Shown: positions 7,666 to 17,142, counted from the stretch's first letter. The stretch: 45,414 nucleotides of DNA from an uncultured Clostridium sp. (GCA_947061115.1 CAMSMU010000005.1:1-45414); one strand, 5' to 3'. Made by a program: numbers and translations. The notes: generated by a model from the sequence alone, not told the origin.

Positions 7666-9027
7666 TTATTTTAAAGTTTTCTCTATAAAATCAGCTAATT
7701 CTTTTGCCTTTTGTGAAATATATTCTTGGTTTTCTCCTTCTATCATAACTCTTACAAGTGGCTCTGTTCCTGATGCTCTTATGAGTACTCTACCATTACC
7801 TGAAAATTCTTTTTCAATTTCATTTATTCTTTCTTGTATTTCTGTATTTTTATTAAAGTCATATTTTTTATCATTTGATACCTTTGCATTTATTAATACT
7901 TGAGGATATATATTTATTATTTTAGAAAGTTCTGATATTGTTTTTTTATTTTTTAATGCAGATTTTAATAACATTAATGATGTTAAAATTCCATCTCCTG
8001 TAGGGTTATAGTCTAACATTATAATATGTCCTGATTGTTCTCCCCCTAAATTATATCCATTTTGTAACATATTTTCTAAAACATATCTATCTCCTACTTT
8101 AGTTTCCTCAAAATTAATTTTGTTTTCATTACAATATTTCTTCATTCCTAAGTTACTCATAACTGTTGCAACTAAAGTATCATTGGCAAGTTTTCCTTCT
8201 TTTTTTAATTCATTTGATATAATTGCCATAATTATATCTCCGTCTATTTCATTTCCATTTTCATCAATTGCTAAGCATCTATCTCCATCACCATCATATG
8301 CTATACCTAAGTTACACCTATTTGCAACAACAAATTTTTTTAGCATATCCAAATGTGTTGATCCACAATTATCATTTATGTTTATTCCGTTTGGTGTGTT
8401 ATTTATAATATAATGTTTGATTCCCAAAGCTGTATAGACTTTATCTGCTATAACTGAAGTTGCTCCATTTGCAGTATCTAACGCAACAACAAAATTATCT
8501 TTATCTAGATTTTCAAATTCATCTTCAAAGTTTTTTCTAAAAAAGTATAAATACTCATCTAATAAATCTTCTCTTACCTCTGAAACACCAATCTTATTTT
8601 TTTCAGCATTTAATTCATTTATTTTTCCTGATTCAAGTATTTCTTCTATTTCTTCTTCTAAATTATCTGGTATTTTCATACCTTTATTACTAAAATATTT
8701 TATTCCATTAAAGTCATAAGAATTATGTGAAGCTGAAATAACTACACTTGCATCTGCCTTTAATTTTTTTGTTAAATAGGCAACTCCTGGTGTTGGTATT
8801 ACTCCAATTAATTTTACATTTGCACCATAACTTAAAAATCCAGCAGTCATTGCACTTTCAATTAATGTTCCAGATATTCTTGTATCTCTACCTATTAATA
8901 TAGTTGGTGTATGGTTAGAATGTTTTGCTAACACATATGCTCCTGCCTTTGCAACTTTATATACTAATGATGGTGTAAGCTCTGTATTTGCTATTCTTCT
9001 AATTCCATCTGTTCCAAAATATTTCAT
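7666..9027 (-). CDS. glmM: Phosphoglucosamine mutase
   Basis: GlmM converts glucosamine 6-phosphate to glucosamine 1-phosphate for UDP-GlcNAc, peptidoglycan and surface polysaccharide synthesis. With the start at the ATG at 9025-9027 (MKYFGTDGIRR, the conserved N-terminus) the protein has 453 residues. The phosphorylated serine is S100 in VISASHN. The magnesium loop is DGDGDRC. The sugar-binding loop GGEQSGHI and the phosphate-binding RASGTEPLVRVM close the four-domain mutase fold. AAAGG lies upstream of this start, while the more upstream ATG at 9054 would overlap the preceding gene. It sits just downstream of the CmpB-like membrane protein. Confidence 0.96.
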   Translation of the reverse strand: MKYFGTDGIRRIANTELTPSLVYKVAKAGAYVLAKHSNHTPTILIGRDTRISGTLIESAMTAGFLSYGANVKLIGVIPTPGVAYLTKKLKADASVVISASHNSYDFNGIKYFSNKGMKIPDNLEEEIEEILESGKINELNAEKNKIGVSEVREDLLDEYLYFFRKNFEDEFENLDKDNFVVALDTANGATSVIADKVYTALGIKHYIINNTPNGININDNCGSTHLDMLKKFVVANRCNLGIAYDGDGDRCLAIDENGNEIDGDIIMAIISNELKKEGKLANDTLVATVMSNLGMKKYCNENKINFEETKVGDRYVLENMLQNGYNLGGEQSGHIIMLDYNPTGDGILTSLMLLKSALKNKKTISELSKIINIYPQVLINAKVSNDKKYDFNKNTEIQERINEIEKEFSGNGRVLIRASGTEPLVRVMIEGENQEYISQKAKELADFIEKTLK

Positions 9028-9043
9028 AATTTTTATATCCTTT

Positions 9044-9898
9044 CTATTTATCAAATACTTTTATATAATATGGCTTGATATCTTCTAAAACGTCTTTTAC
9101 CCACAATATATTTCCATCTTTTAAGGTGAATTTTAAGTTTGGAAAAGTTTTTAACATTTTCCTATCTGAAAAGAATTTATCTACAAATTCTTTTAATTTT
9201 TCATTATTTTTGTACATCTCTAAATATTCTTCATAATATTCTTCTACTCCTTGTACTTCTAATTCATGTGTATATATTAATCTTGTAGAAAACATCTTTA
9301 ATGCAAAACTACTTATAATAAAATCTATAACCATAAATATAATTATTATAACCACAGCAATATGTAATTTTTTTGTTGGTAATTTTTCTATAATATTATC
9401 TATTGTTGGATTTATAACTTTATTTAGGCAAATTGTAAGTATTCCCCAAAATATAGAAAAAATTAAGCATATTCTACCATTTATATTAAATGCTAAATCT
9501 GAATAATCCCACCATTTCACATGGAATATTGTTTCTCCAACTAAACTAACTAAATATTCCCATATTGAACCTATTACAAAGCCTGTTAAAAATAATGTCC
9601 AATTATTCTTTTTCATGTTTTTGGGTACACATATTAATAAAATTGCCCCTATTCCATAGATACAGCAAAATGGCCCATATAGCATACTTTGCCTACTCTC
9701 AATTACACCTTTTGTAAGTAAACCATATAATGTTTCTATTATGCACCCTATAATACTATATATGATAAAGTATTGTAAAATTTGCCAAAAATTATAATCG
9801 AATATAGAAAATTTACTTTTAGTTTTTGATTGATTTGGTTCTACATCTTTTTCATTTGATTTTTTCATATGCTTATTCTTTTTTGCTAGAATCTTCAT
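9044..9898 (-). CDS. Putative ABC-transporter type IV / CmpB-like membrane protein
   Basis: This is a 284-residue integral membrane protein resembling the ABC_trans_CmpB family (PF06541). Diagnostic stretches are FIIYSIIGCIIETLYGLLTKGVIESR, MLYGPFCCIYGIGA, SIWEYLVSLVGETIFHVKWWDYS and NINGRICLIFSIFWG. Five or six helices fill residues 40-200, and the last 80 residues are soluble and charged. The N-terminus is a basic cytoplasmic region. AAAGGAAATGAAGTA precedes the ATG. It lies between a flippase and glmM, consistent with an envelope role, but the family has no well-established substrate. Confidence 0.8.
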   Translation of the reverse strand: MKILAKKNKHMKKSNEKDVEPNQSKTKSKFSIFDYNFWQILQYFIIYSIIGCIIETLYGLLTKGVIESRQSMLYGPFCCIYGIGAILLICVPKNMKKNNWTLFLTGFVIGSIWEYLVSLVGETIFHVKWWDYSDLAFNINGRICLIFSIFWGILTICLNKVINPTIDNIIEKLPTKKLHIAVVIIIIFMVIDFIISSFALKMFSTRLIYTHELEVQGVEEYYEEYLEMYKNNEKLKEFVDKFFSDRKMLKTFPNLKFTLKDGNILWVKDVLEDIKPYYIKVFDK

Positions 9899-9922
9899 TA
9901 CTTCATTTCCTTTCTACATCTA

Positions 9923-11359
9923 TTACACTTTTTTAATTTTTCCTTTTACAGATCTTATTATTCCTTTTAAAAATTCCCAATTGTTTGCTAAACTATATAA
10001 TATTGCTATTAGTAATGAAAAAACATTTATTACCCAAATTAGAATTACATTTTCGCTTATTCCTGGTATATATTTTGCATAATATGCAAGACATACTATT
10101 ACTAAAAACAACATTGGACCTTTCCATTTTAATTCTCTTAATTTTATATATCTTTTTAGTTTCTTTTTTCTATAAATATATACTATTAAAGTTGCAACTA
10201 ATGTAGATATACATGCTGCATATATTTTTAAGTATTTTACTAATGCAAAATCTATTAATAAGTTTATTATAGCTGCAACAATTGTTGTTGATCCCATTAT
10301 TTTTGTATCTCTATATGCTGAAAATATTCCTCCATAAAAGCTTGATAAATTTGAATAATATGTTGCTATCATAACTATTGGTATATATATATATGCTTCA
10401 TTATATGTTTTATTTATAAATATTGGAAATGCAAAAGGCATTATTGCTATTAGGCATATTGTTACTGCATATAAAAATCTTTTTGTATCATGATATATAC
10501 TATTATAATATGTTTTTTTATTATCGTCTTTAATTATTCTCGCTGCTGATTCTTTCCATGCTGTATAAAAATAGCCATATAAAACATTTATAATATTTGG
10601 AAATTTATTTGCCATTGCATAAATTCCATTTGCTGCTGAATTTATCATTTGAGTTAATATTAGTCTATCTGACATATTAATAATACTCCATGATATGCTA
10701 TTTGGTACCAAAGGTGCTGAGTATTTTATCATATCTTTCATTAATTCTTTATCAAATCTTCCTATGTATTTTGGAAGTTTTAAAATTATCAATATCAATA
10801 TTGCAGTAGCACTATTTGCAATTGTATTTGCCCAAAGAAGTCCTTCTGCTCCTTTTTTTATTACCAATATAAAAACAATATTTAATATTATTGTTGAAAT
10901 TCCTAAGATGAAATTTGATATTGAATATAACTTTATTTTCCCCAATCCTCTTGAAAGTGCATTGCTAAGTCCAATTAGTATATTTGATACTACAAAAAAT
11001 ATGATTGCAAACATATACATAGGTGTGTATTTAGTCCAAATTAGCATAATTGCTACTGCTAAAATTGAAAATATAATTGTACCGATAAAAGTATATATTA
11101 TTGTTTGGCTTATTATTTTTTTCTTTTGAACCCTACTTTCAGCATCTATCAAATATCTAAACATTGATTCTTCCATAAGAAGAGTTATAACAGGACAAAG
11201 AAATATTGATAGAGTACAAATAAAATCATACGTACCATATTCTGATGGAGATAATTTTGATGAATATAATGGCAATAATAAATATGACAATATTTGTGTA
11301 CTCAATTTACCAATAGCTATTATGAAAGTATTTTTCATTAATTGTTTTTTTTGATTCAT
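9923..11359 (-). CDS. Polysaccharide flippase (MOP superfamily, Wzx-like)
   Basis: This 478-residue protein has 12 to 14 predicted helices. Its N-terminus (MKNTFIIAIGKLSTQILSYLLLPLYSSKLSPSEYGTYDF) is typical of polysaccharide/oligosaccharide exporters (PF01943/PF13440). It should move lipid-linked repeat units across the cytoplasmic membrane. It ends the cluster that begins with the PssD/PssE-like transferases and abuts them: its ATG is one base from the stop of the next upstream gene. Three adjacent genes thus supply transfer and export steps for a surface glycan. No polymerase or priming transferase is seen next to them. Confidence 0.92.
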   Translation of the reverse strand: MNQKKQLMKNTFIIAIGKLSTQILSYLLLPLYSSKLSPSEYGTYDFICTLSIFLCPVITLLMEESMFRYLIDAESRVQKKKIISQTIIYTFIGTIIFSILAVAIMLIWTKYTPMYMFAIIFFVVSNILIGLSNALSRGLGKIKLYSISNFILGISTIILNIVFILVIKKGAEGLLWANTIANSATAILILIILKLPKYIGRFDKELMKDMIKYSAPLVPNSISWSIINMSDRLILTQMINSAANGIYAMANKFPNIINVLYGYFYTAWKESAARIIKDDNKKTYYNSIYHDTKRFLYAVTICLIAIMPFAFPIFINKTYNEAYIYIPIVMIATYYSNLSSFYGGIFSAYRDTKIMGSTTIVAAIINLLIDFALVKYLKIYAACISTLVATLIVYIYRKKKLKRYIKLRELKWKGPMLFLVIVCLAYYAKYIPGISENVILIWVINVFSLLIAILYSLANNWEFLKGIIRSVKGKIKKV

Positions 11360-11360
11360 T

Positions 11361-11837
11361 TTACTCCTTAGTTAATTTTGTAATTTCTGCATCTAATGCT
11401 TCTACAAAATTTTTATTATTACTTACAAATTTTTTGGGTATAAATTTTTCTGCTTCGCATATTTTATCTTCTAACTTTGAAAAATCTTCTAATGGTATTA
11501 TATAACCATCTTTCGAAAATGTATCTAATATCTGCTGTTGATGATTGTTTACATGCTCTTTATATTCTTTTTTTCTTGCTGCTACTATCATTGTTTTCCC
11601 TAAATTTAATCCTTTAATTATTGTACCTACTCCAGCATGTGTTATTATTATTCTTGCGTCTTGCATATATTTATCAAATTCTTCATTGCTCATGAAGTTA
11701 TGTACTTCTATTTTGTTTGAAGTATATTTAGTTTGTCCTACTTGTGCTATAATTTTTTCTTTAATATCTACGCTTTCTACAGCTTCTAATAATCTTTTAA
11801 ATTTTTTGTCTTGCGTACCTAAAGTTACAAATATCAA
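11361..11837 (-). CDS. PssE/Alg13-like glycosyltransferase catalytic subunit
   Basis: This is the C-terminal-type domain of family 28 transferases (Alg13/PssE). The start is proposed at the TTG at 11835-11837, giving MIFVTLGTQDKKFKRLLEAVE, the normal family N-terminus. This TTG overlaps the TGA of the upstream gene and has GGGGGTGG before it; TTG 11852 and GTG 11846 are alternatives. The nucleotide-sugar site is seen in IITHAGVGTIIKGL and the following AARKKEYKEHVNNHQ. The subunit works only with a membrane partner, supplied by the overlapping upstream gene. Together they likely add the second sugar to a polyprenyl-diphosphate-linked intermediate. Confidence 0.88.
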   Translation of the reverse strand: MIFVTLGTQDKKFKRLLEAVESVDIKEKIIAQVGQTKYTSNKIEVHNFMSNEEFDKYMQDARIIITHAGVGTIIKGLNLGKTMIVAARKKEYKEHVNNHQQQILDTFSKDGYIIPLEDFSKLEDKICEAEKFIPKKFVSNNKNFVEALDAEITKLTKE

Positions 11838-12295
11838 TATATCCACCCCCAATATACTGCTTTAGGGTATATTTTTTTCATTTCTTCCCATTGTACTACA
11901 AATGTATTTGCTATCGGATATACTAACCTTCCTGCAAGTGTTTTGCTACTTTTATTAGCAAAGGTTTCTATCCAAATTACTTTACTCTTAAAAATTTTTG
12001 CTATATAACACATAGCTACTGCTGTATGTGTTCCTGTTGTAACTACTACCTTTGGCTTTAACTTAAAAAACAAATATAAGCTTTTGAAAAAATTAAATAA
12101 TAATATAAAGAAATATCTTATTGGTGTTTTTCTTGTACCATACAAAAGGTAATAAACATTTTTATATTTTTCTTCTAATTTACTATTTGAATCTACTTTT
12201 TCAGTTACTATTGAATAATCATATTTTTCAATATCAAGTTTGGTTAATTCATCTAAATGCCCTCCCATACTTGAAATAAACATTACCTTTGTCAT
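11834..12295 (-). CDS. PssD/Alg14-like membrane-anchoring glycosyltransferase subunit
   Basis: This 153-residue protein starts with the Alg14 motif VMFISSMGGHLDEL, which binds the acceptor side. It contains a hydrophobic anchor (FFILLFNFFKSLYLFFKL) and the TTGTHTAVAMCYIAKIF segment. It ends VYWGWIY, with the stop overlapping the start of the PssE-like gene, a translational coupling that favours a 1:1 complex. The family recruits the catalytic subunit to the membrane. AAAGGAAA lies upstream of the ATG. A structured R3 element separates it from argS. Confidence 0.9.
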   Translation of the reverse strand: MTKVMFISSMGGHLDELTKLDIEKYDYSIVTEKVDSNSKLEEKYKNVYYLLYGTRKTPIRYFFILLFNFFKSLYLFFKLKPKVVVTTGTHTAVAMCYIAKIFKSKVIWIETFANKSSKTLAGRLVYPIANTFVVQWEEMKKIYPKAVYWGWIY

Positions 12296-12324
12296 AAATT
12301 TCCTTTCTGTTATATTTATTTAAT

Positions 12325-12474
12325 AGTAATTTGTATTAAATCGTTTTCTCTTGCTGTCGATTCTCCTACTTTATGCACTAAAATGCTAAAGCATTTTGTG
12401 CTTTTGGTAGGGAATCTCTAAATGTTTCGCTTCGCTACACCTGCGCGAGATGCACTCTTTTAATACAAATTACT
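12325..12474. repeat. Structured element, family R3 copy b, with 16-bp locus-specific inverted ends
   Basis: Perfect inverted repeats lie at 12325-12340 and 12459-12474. Inside are TTGCTGTCG (12351-12359), a nested hairpin TCCTAC...GGTAGG enclosing GCACtAAAATGC and GCATTTTgTGC (12364-12411), and a GC-rich arm TCGCTTCGCTACACCTGCGCG. It fills the gap between argS and the PssD-like gene. The end repeats share no sequence with those of copies a or d. Confidence 0.7.
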
Positions 12475-12497
12475 CTATTTTTACTACAAGTCAATTA

Positions 12498-14201
12498 TTA
12501 CATTTTATCTGGAACTTCTATTCCTAATAATTTAAGTCCATTTGTTAATGTTACTTTAGTCATATATGTTGCATATAAACGTGCATCTTGTTCTTTTTTA
12601 TTATCTGATATTATTTTGTTTTCATTATAAAATGTAGAATAAGCTTTTGCTACATCAATAATATATCTTGAAATTATTGATGGTTCATTTTTTTCCATAC
12701 TATTTAATATTATATCGTTAAAATTAGAAATAGTTTTTAATAAATTTATACTTTTATCATCTGTAAGAACATCAAAATGAACATCTTCTAATTTTGGAAT
12801 ATATCTTGCTTTTTCTAATACACTTTTTGTTCTAACTGCCATATATTGAACATATGGCCCTGTTTCTCCATTAAAGTTCAAAGCTTTTGATAAGTCAAAA
12901 ACTTGATTTTTTATTCTTGATTCTGCCAAATCTTCAAATATAACTGCTCCAATTCCTACTTGTTTTGCAACCAATTCTTTATTTTCTATGTCTCTTTCTT
13001 CCATTATATTTTTAACTTTTTCTATTGCTTCATTTAATAAATCATTTACTTTTATGAAATTTCCTTTTCTTGATGACATTTTCCCTTCTGGAAGTCTAAT
13101 CATACCATAACTTACATGTTCTAAACCATTACTGTATTTTTCATCAATTCCTAAATATTTTGAAACCGCAAATACTTGTTTAAAGTGTAAAGTTTGCTCT
13201 TCTCCTACAACATATAAACATTTATCAAAATCATATGTTCTTGATCTATAAAGTATTGCAGCTAAATCTCTTGTTGCATATATTGATGATCCATTTGCTT
13301 TTTGTATAATACAAGGTGTATTTATTCCTTCTTTTTCTAAATCTATTATTCTAGATCCCTCTGATTCTATTAGTTTTCCCGATTTTTTTAATAAATCTAT
13401 TACTTCATTCATTTTATCTGAATAAAACGATTCTCCATTTATAGAGTCAAATTTTATTCCTAATAAATCATAAATTTTGTTAAATTCTTGCATACTAAGT
13501 TCTTTAAATTTATTCCAAATTTGTATACAATAACTATCTCCATCTTCTAATTTTTTAAATGTTTCTCTGCATTCTTCTAATACTTCTTCATCTTCTTCGC
13601 ACAATTTATTTATTCTAATATATATCTCTGACATTTTGTCTATTGGATTTTCTGAAAAATTATATTCTTCTCCCCATCTTTTATATCCTTCTATTAATTT
13701 TGCAAATTGTGTACCATAATCTCCTAAATGATTTATTCCAATTACATTATAGCCTAAAAATTTATATATATTATATAAAGAATGTCCTATAATAGTTGTT
13801 TTTAAATGCCCTATGTGAAAAGGTTTAGCAATATTAGGTGACGAATAATCTATTAATACAGTTTTTCCATTTCCTATATTTTGTTTGCCATATTCTTCTT
13901 CTTTTAATTCAAACTTTTCTAAAGATTCTTTAACTATCTGTGATTTTGAAATATAAAAATTTAGGTATCCATTTACAGCTTCTACCTTTGAAATATCAGT
14001 ATTTTCTAATTCTATTTTTTCTCTTATATTATTTGCGATCAAAACTGGAGGTTGTTTTAGTTCCTTTGCAAGCCTAAAACAGGGAAATGCAAAATCTCCA
14101 TTACTATCTTCTTTTGGTATTTCTATATATCCTTTTATATCTTCTTTATTTAAATTTGTTATATCTGCTATTTTTCTTGCTATAATCTCTTTAAATTCCA
14201 T
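12498..14201 (-). CDS. argS: Arginyl-tRNA synthetase
   Basis: This class I synthetase charges tRNA-Arg. The 567-residue length fits. An N-terminal Arg-tRNA-synt_N domain (about 1-85) precedes the catalytic core with the HIGH signature in FHIGHLKTT and the KMSKS equivalent GKMSSRKGN. The all-helical anticodon domain (about 450-567) ends LTNGLKLLGIEVPDKM, the usual C-terminus. Other signatures include YSSPNIAKP and GDYGTQFAKLIEGYKRW. No T-box leader is visible upstream. Structured repeats flank the gene on both sides. Confidence 0.97.
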   Translation of the reverse strand: MEFKEIIARKIADITNLNKEDIKGYIEIPKEDSNGDFAFPCFRLAKELKQPPVLIANNIREKIELENTDISKVEAVNGYLNFYISKSQIVKESLEKFELKEEEYGKQNIGNGKTVLIDYSSPNIAKPFHIGHLKTTIIGHSLYNIYKFLGYNVIGINHLGDYGTQFAKLIEGYKRWGEEYNFSENPIDKMSEIYIRINKLCEEDEEVLEECRETFKKLEDGDSYCIQIWNKFKELSMQEFNKIYDLLGIKFDSINGESFYSDKMNEVIDLLKKSGKLIESEGSRIIDLEKEGINTPCIIQKANGSSIYATRDLAAILYRSRTYDFDKCLYVVGEEQTLHFKQVFAVSKYLGIDEKYSNGLEHVSYGMIRLPEGKMSSRKGNFIKVNDLLNEAIEKVKNIMEERDIENKELVAKQVGIGAVIFEDLAESRIKNQVFDLSKALNFNGETGPYVQYMAVRTKSVLEKARYIPKLEDVHFDVLTDDKSINLLKTISNFNDIILNSMEKNEPSIISRYIIDVAKAYSTFYNENKIISDNKKEQDARLYATYMTKVTLTNGLKLLGIEVPDKM

Positions 14202-14282
14202 AGTAATCCCTTCTAATTTTTTCTTATATTATACACAAAAACAATTTAATTGTAAATACTATAAATTTCACTATTTATAATG

Positions 14283-14455
14283 GAATATATATTGATTTTG
14301 TCACTAAAGAAACAAATAAGAGTTAAAAACAAAAATTTACGCTCCACTAAATTTTTGTATTAACTCTAATCGTTTCTTTTTCGGACGCTTCGCTATTTGA
14401 CTTTTTATAAATAAAAAGTCAAATGCCTACTTCGTTCTAAAATCAATATATATTC
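14283..14455 (-). repeat. Structured element, family R1 copy 2, with 17-bp inverted ends
   Basis: Perfect inverted ends lie at 14283-14299 and 14439-14455. Read on the minus strand it begins TTTTAGAACGAAGTAGGC, then a hairpin (ATTTGACTTTTTA / TAAAAAGTCAAAT), then AGCGAAGCGTCCGAAAAAG. A long hairpin follows (GAAACgatTAGAGTTAA ... TTAACTCTtATtTGTTTC) with the GTGGAGCG loop. The unpaired words are shared with 5209-5325. It occupies the gap between pfkA and argS. Confidence 0.72.
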
Positions 14456-14479
14456 AATTACAAACACTATATAATATTT

Positions 14480-15619
14480 TTAATCTCCAAAACAAATTCC
14501 TATATTTTTAGCTGTTTTAAGAAGTTCGTCATCTAATGTTACAAGTTTTACATTACTATCTTCTGTTCCACCTTCTACTGCACCTAATTTTTTATTATTA
14601 CCTACAACATCTTCTAATGATACACAATTTAATTTTCCATTTTTGATTACTGTTAGTATTCCAAATTTACCTTCCATTGCATATTCCATAGCTTTTGCAC
14701 CATATTTTGTTGATAAAACTCTATCGTATGCTGATGGAGTTCCTCCTCTTTGCATATATCCTAATGTAGTGCATCTAGCTTCTAATCCTGTAAGTTCTTG
14801 TAGCTGTTTTGCAACTTTTTCTCCTGCACCTGAAAATTTCATAGCTATTCCTGTTCCATTGTCTATATCTGCTTTATAAGTAGAAGCTTCTCCTTCTTTT
14901 GGAATAGCACCTTCTGATACTACTACTATGCTAAAATTTTTTCCATCTGCAATTCTTCTTTTTATTGCATCAGCTGCTTTATTAATATCATATGGTATTT
15001 CTGGAATTAAAGCTACATCTGCACCACCTGCAATTGCTGATTCTAATGCTATCCAGCCTGCAAATCTTCCCATTACTTCTAAACACATAATTCTATGATG
15101 TGTTTCAGCTGTAGTATGAAGTCTATCCAAAGCATCTGATGCCACTGATACTGCTGTATTGTATCCAAAAGTTATATCTGTACATGCTACATCATTATCT
15201 ATTGTTTTAGGCACTCCTATAACATTTACCCCTTTTACAAATAAATCCCTTGCTGATTTCTGTGTACTATCTCCTCCTAATGTAAATATGCAATCAAATC
15301 CAGCATTTTTTATATTTTCAATACACATATCTGATAGATCTTTATATTCTACAGTTCCATCTGGATTTACCACTTTATAATTAAATATTATTGTATTTGT
15401 TGATGAGCCTATTATTGATCCACCTTTTTGTAATATTCCTGATGATACATCACTATTATCTAAACGTACATAATTATTTTCTACTAATCCCCTATATCCG
15501 TCTATGTATCCATAGCATTCAATTCCATTTTGCTCTGCAACTTTTTTTATTGCTCTTATAACAGGATTTAGTCCTGGTACATCTCCACCATTCGCTAGTA
15601 TTGCTACTTTTTTTATCAT
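14480..15619 (-). CDS. pfkA: 6-phosphofructokinase with atypical phosphoryl-donor motif
   Basis: This PFK-family enzyme phosphorylates fructose 6-phosphate at C1. It has 379 residues, longer than the 320 of classical ATP enzymes. The N-terminal donor loop is ANGGDVPGLNPVIRA. The donor motif reads LGGDST (S118), where ATP enzymes carry GGDG and PPi enzymes GGDD. The catalytic loop is PKTIDNDV, with Lys138 as in PPi-dependent enzymes, where ATP enzymes have Gly. The fructose 6-phosphate segment is EVMGRFAGWIAL and the C-terminal YMQRGGTPSAYDRV is intact. Donor preference is therefore unclear. The ATG overlaps the TAA of the upstream cadherin-like gene by one base, so translation is probably coupled. 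Confidence 0.92.
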   Translation of the reverse strand: MIKKVAILANGGDVPGLNPVIRAIKKVAEQNGIECYGYIDGYRGLVENNYVRLDNSDVSSGILQKGGSIIGSSTNTIIFNYKVVNPDGTVEYKDLSDMCIENIKNAGFDCIFTLGGDSTQKSARDLFVKGVNVIGVPKTIDNDVACTDITFGYNTAVSVASDALDRLHTTAETHHRIMCLEVMGRFAGWIALESAIAGGADVALIPEIPYDINKAADAIKRRIADGKNFSIVVVSEGAIPKEGEASTYKADIDNGTGIAMKFSGAGEKVAKQLQELTGLEARCTTLGYMQRGGTPSAYDRVLSTKYGAKAMEYAMEGKFGILTVIKNGKLNCVSLEDVVGNNKKLGAVEGGTEDSNVKLVTLDDELLKTAKNIGICFGD

Positions 15620-16428
15620 TATTTTTCTCCTCTCTTATTTGCTTTTGTTTTTTTCTTTTTTCTACTTTTTAAAATTATACTCATTATTATTATAACTATA
15701 ATTAAAATTACTAATGATATTATTCCAATTATTGCATAATTTATTATCTTTCTTAATCTTGTAATAACATTATCAATTTCTTTTTCTTTCTCTCCTAAAA
15801 AGTCTACTTCTAAGTCTATTTGGTATACTGTTCTTTCATTTCCGTTTGTTAATACTATACTTATTAAATTATTTCCATCTACTAAATTATCTGCTCCTAT
15901 TACTTCTATGTTTGCATTTTCATTGTTAGCTGTTGCATTTATATTTATGCTTCTTAATTCTGTATCTTCTAATGATGCTTTATAATAATATTTATCCTTA
16001 TTAAATTGTGATGCTATTTCAATATCATTAGATGATAAGGAAGTTAATTGTAGGTTAACATCTACTTCTTTTATAGCAGTTATTGTATATACTTTAGATG
16101 TACCATCAATTGCTGTTACACGTATATTAATAGTATTTTCGTTCTTGGTTAGGTTTTTATCTCCTGTTATTTTAACAACAGATCCATCTATTTCAGGATT
16201 TGCTTGAATCTCTAATGATGCAGTTTCCTTTTTGATTATAACATAATAATCTACTGTATTTTTATTAAACTCTGGAGAAATTTCATATCCAGCAATTTTT
16301 AAGGAACTTAAATATTTATTTGCTTTTCTTTCTTTTTCTTCATTATTTACTGTATTAGTTGCAAATGTTACACTATTTAAAATTAGTGTTATTAAAAAAA
16401 TAATAATTGGTACATATATCTTCTTCAT
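15619..16428 (-). CDS. Membrane-anchored cadherin-like beta-sandwich protein
   Basis: This is a 269-residue exported protein. The start is the ATG at 16426-16428 (MKKIYVPIIIFLI), preceded by GAAAGGA; the TTG further up lies inside the region of that site. A signal peptide ends near TFATN. Two copies of a beta-sandwich follow, each with the pattern LSSLKIAGYEISPEFNKNTVDYYV ... VYTITAI (about 40-130 and 130-215), matching the Cadherin-like PF12733 type. A C-terminal helix (IINYAIIGIISLVILIIVIIIM) and a Lys-rich tail anchor it. It is placed between an O-methyltransferase and pfkA in one operon. Its role is probably structural or adhesive at the cell surface. Confidence 0.82.
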   Translation of the reverse strand: MKKIYVPIIIFLITLILNSVTFATNTVNNEEKERKANKYLSSLKIAGYEISPEFNKNTVDYYVIIKKETASLEIQANPEIDGSVVKITGDKNLTKNENTINIRVTAIDGTSKVYTITAIKEVDVNLQLTSLSSNDIEIASQFNKDKYYYKASLEDTELRSININATANNENANIEVIGADNLVDGNNLISIVLTNGNERTVYQIDLEVDFLGEKEKEIDNVITRLRKIINYAIIGIISLVILIIVIIIMSIILKSRKKKKTKANKRGEK

Positions 16429-16454
16429 AATTTTTCCTTTCAAATATCATTTAA

Positions 16455-17045
16455 TTATTTTATTAATTTTTTAGTTATTGCAATTCCATCTCCTACTTCT
16501 AGAATTTCTGTAGTTAATGTTTTATCTTCTGTTACAAGTTTTATATATTCTCTTAAATGAGTAACTGCTGTTCTTTGTTTATGTTTGTTATAATCACTCA
16601 TAACATATCCTTTATATAATATATTATCTGCAAATATTATTCCATCATCTTTTAATAATCTAAGTGCTTCTTTTAGAAAAAATGGATATTTTCCTTTTGC
16701 TGCATCTATAAATATCATATCATATTTTTCGTTTAAAGTTGGAAGTATTTCTATTGCATCGCCTTCTAATATATTTATCTTTTTATTTACTATCTTAATA
16801 TTTTCTTTAGCTTGAATAATTCTTTCTTCATCTCTTTCAATAGTATCAATTTTTCCATTTTCATCTATAAAGTTTGAAAAACATATAGCTGAGTATCCAG
16901 TAGCTGTCCCTATTTCTAATATTGAATTTACTTTTTTATTTAGCATTACACCTTCTATTACTTCTAAAGTATCATCCATAATTATTGGTATATGTTCTTT
17001 TAAAGCTTTTTCTTTTATTTTTTCTAATCCATTTATATTAATCAT
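16455..17045 (-). CDS. SAM-dependent O-methyltransferase (TrmR/YrrM-like)
   Basis: This class I methyltransferase of the Methyltransf_3 family (PF01596) has 196 residues. The SAM site is ILEIGTATGYSAICFS, the acidic ribose-binding residue lies in IDTIERDEER, and the metal/catalytic segment is MIFIDAAKGKYPFFLKEAL followed by FADNILYKGYV. The beginning EKIKEKALKEHIPIIMDDT is like TrmR, which methylates 5-hydroxyuridine at position 34 of tRNA. A small-molecule substrate cannot be excluded. It starts a three-gene operon with the cadherin-like gene and pfkA. Confidence 0.85.
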   Translation of the reverse strand: MININGLEKIKEKALKEHIPIIMDDTLEVIEGVMLNKKVNSILEIGTATGYSAICFSNFIDENGKIDTIERDEERIIQAKENIKIVNKKINILEGDAIEILPTLNEKYDMIFIDAAKGKYPFFLKEALRLLKDDGIIFADNILYKGYVMSDYNKHKQRTAVTHLREYIKLVTEDKTLTTEILEVGDGIAITKKLIK

Positions 17046-17142
17046 TTTTTGCCTCTCATATAATATAACACATTAAATAAATATTTTTCAACTAATTTTT
17101 TACATTATTCAAAATTTTAATAAAGTTATTCTATAAACATGC

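Noticed and set aside
12202..14300. T-box riboswitch before argS
   Set aside because: No T-box sequence or specifier-loop structure could be seen in the short leader at 14202-14282.
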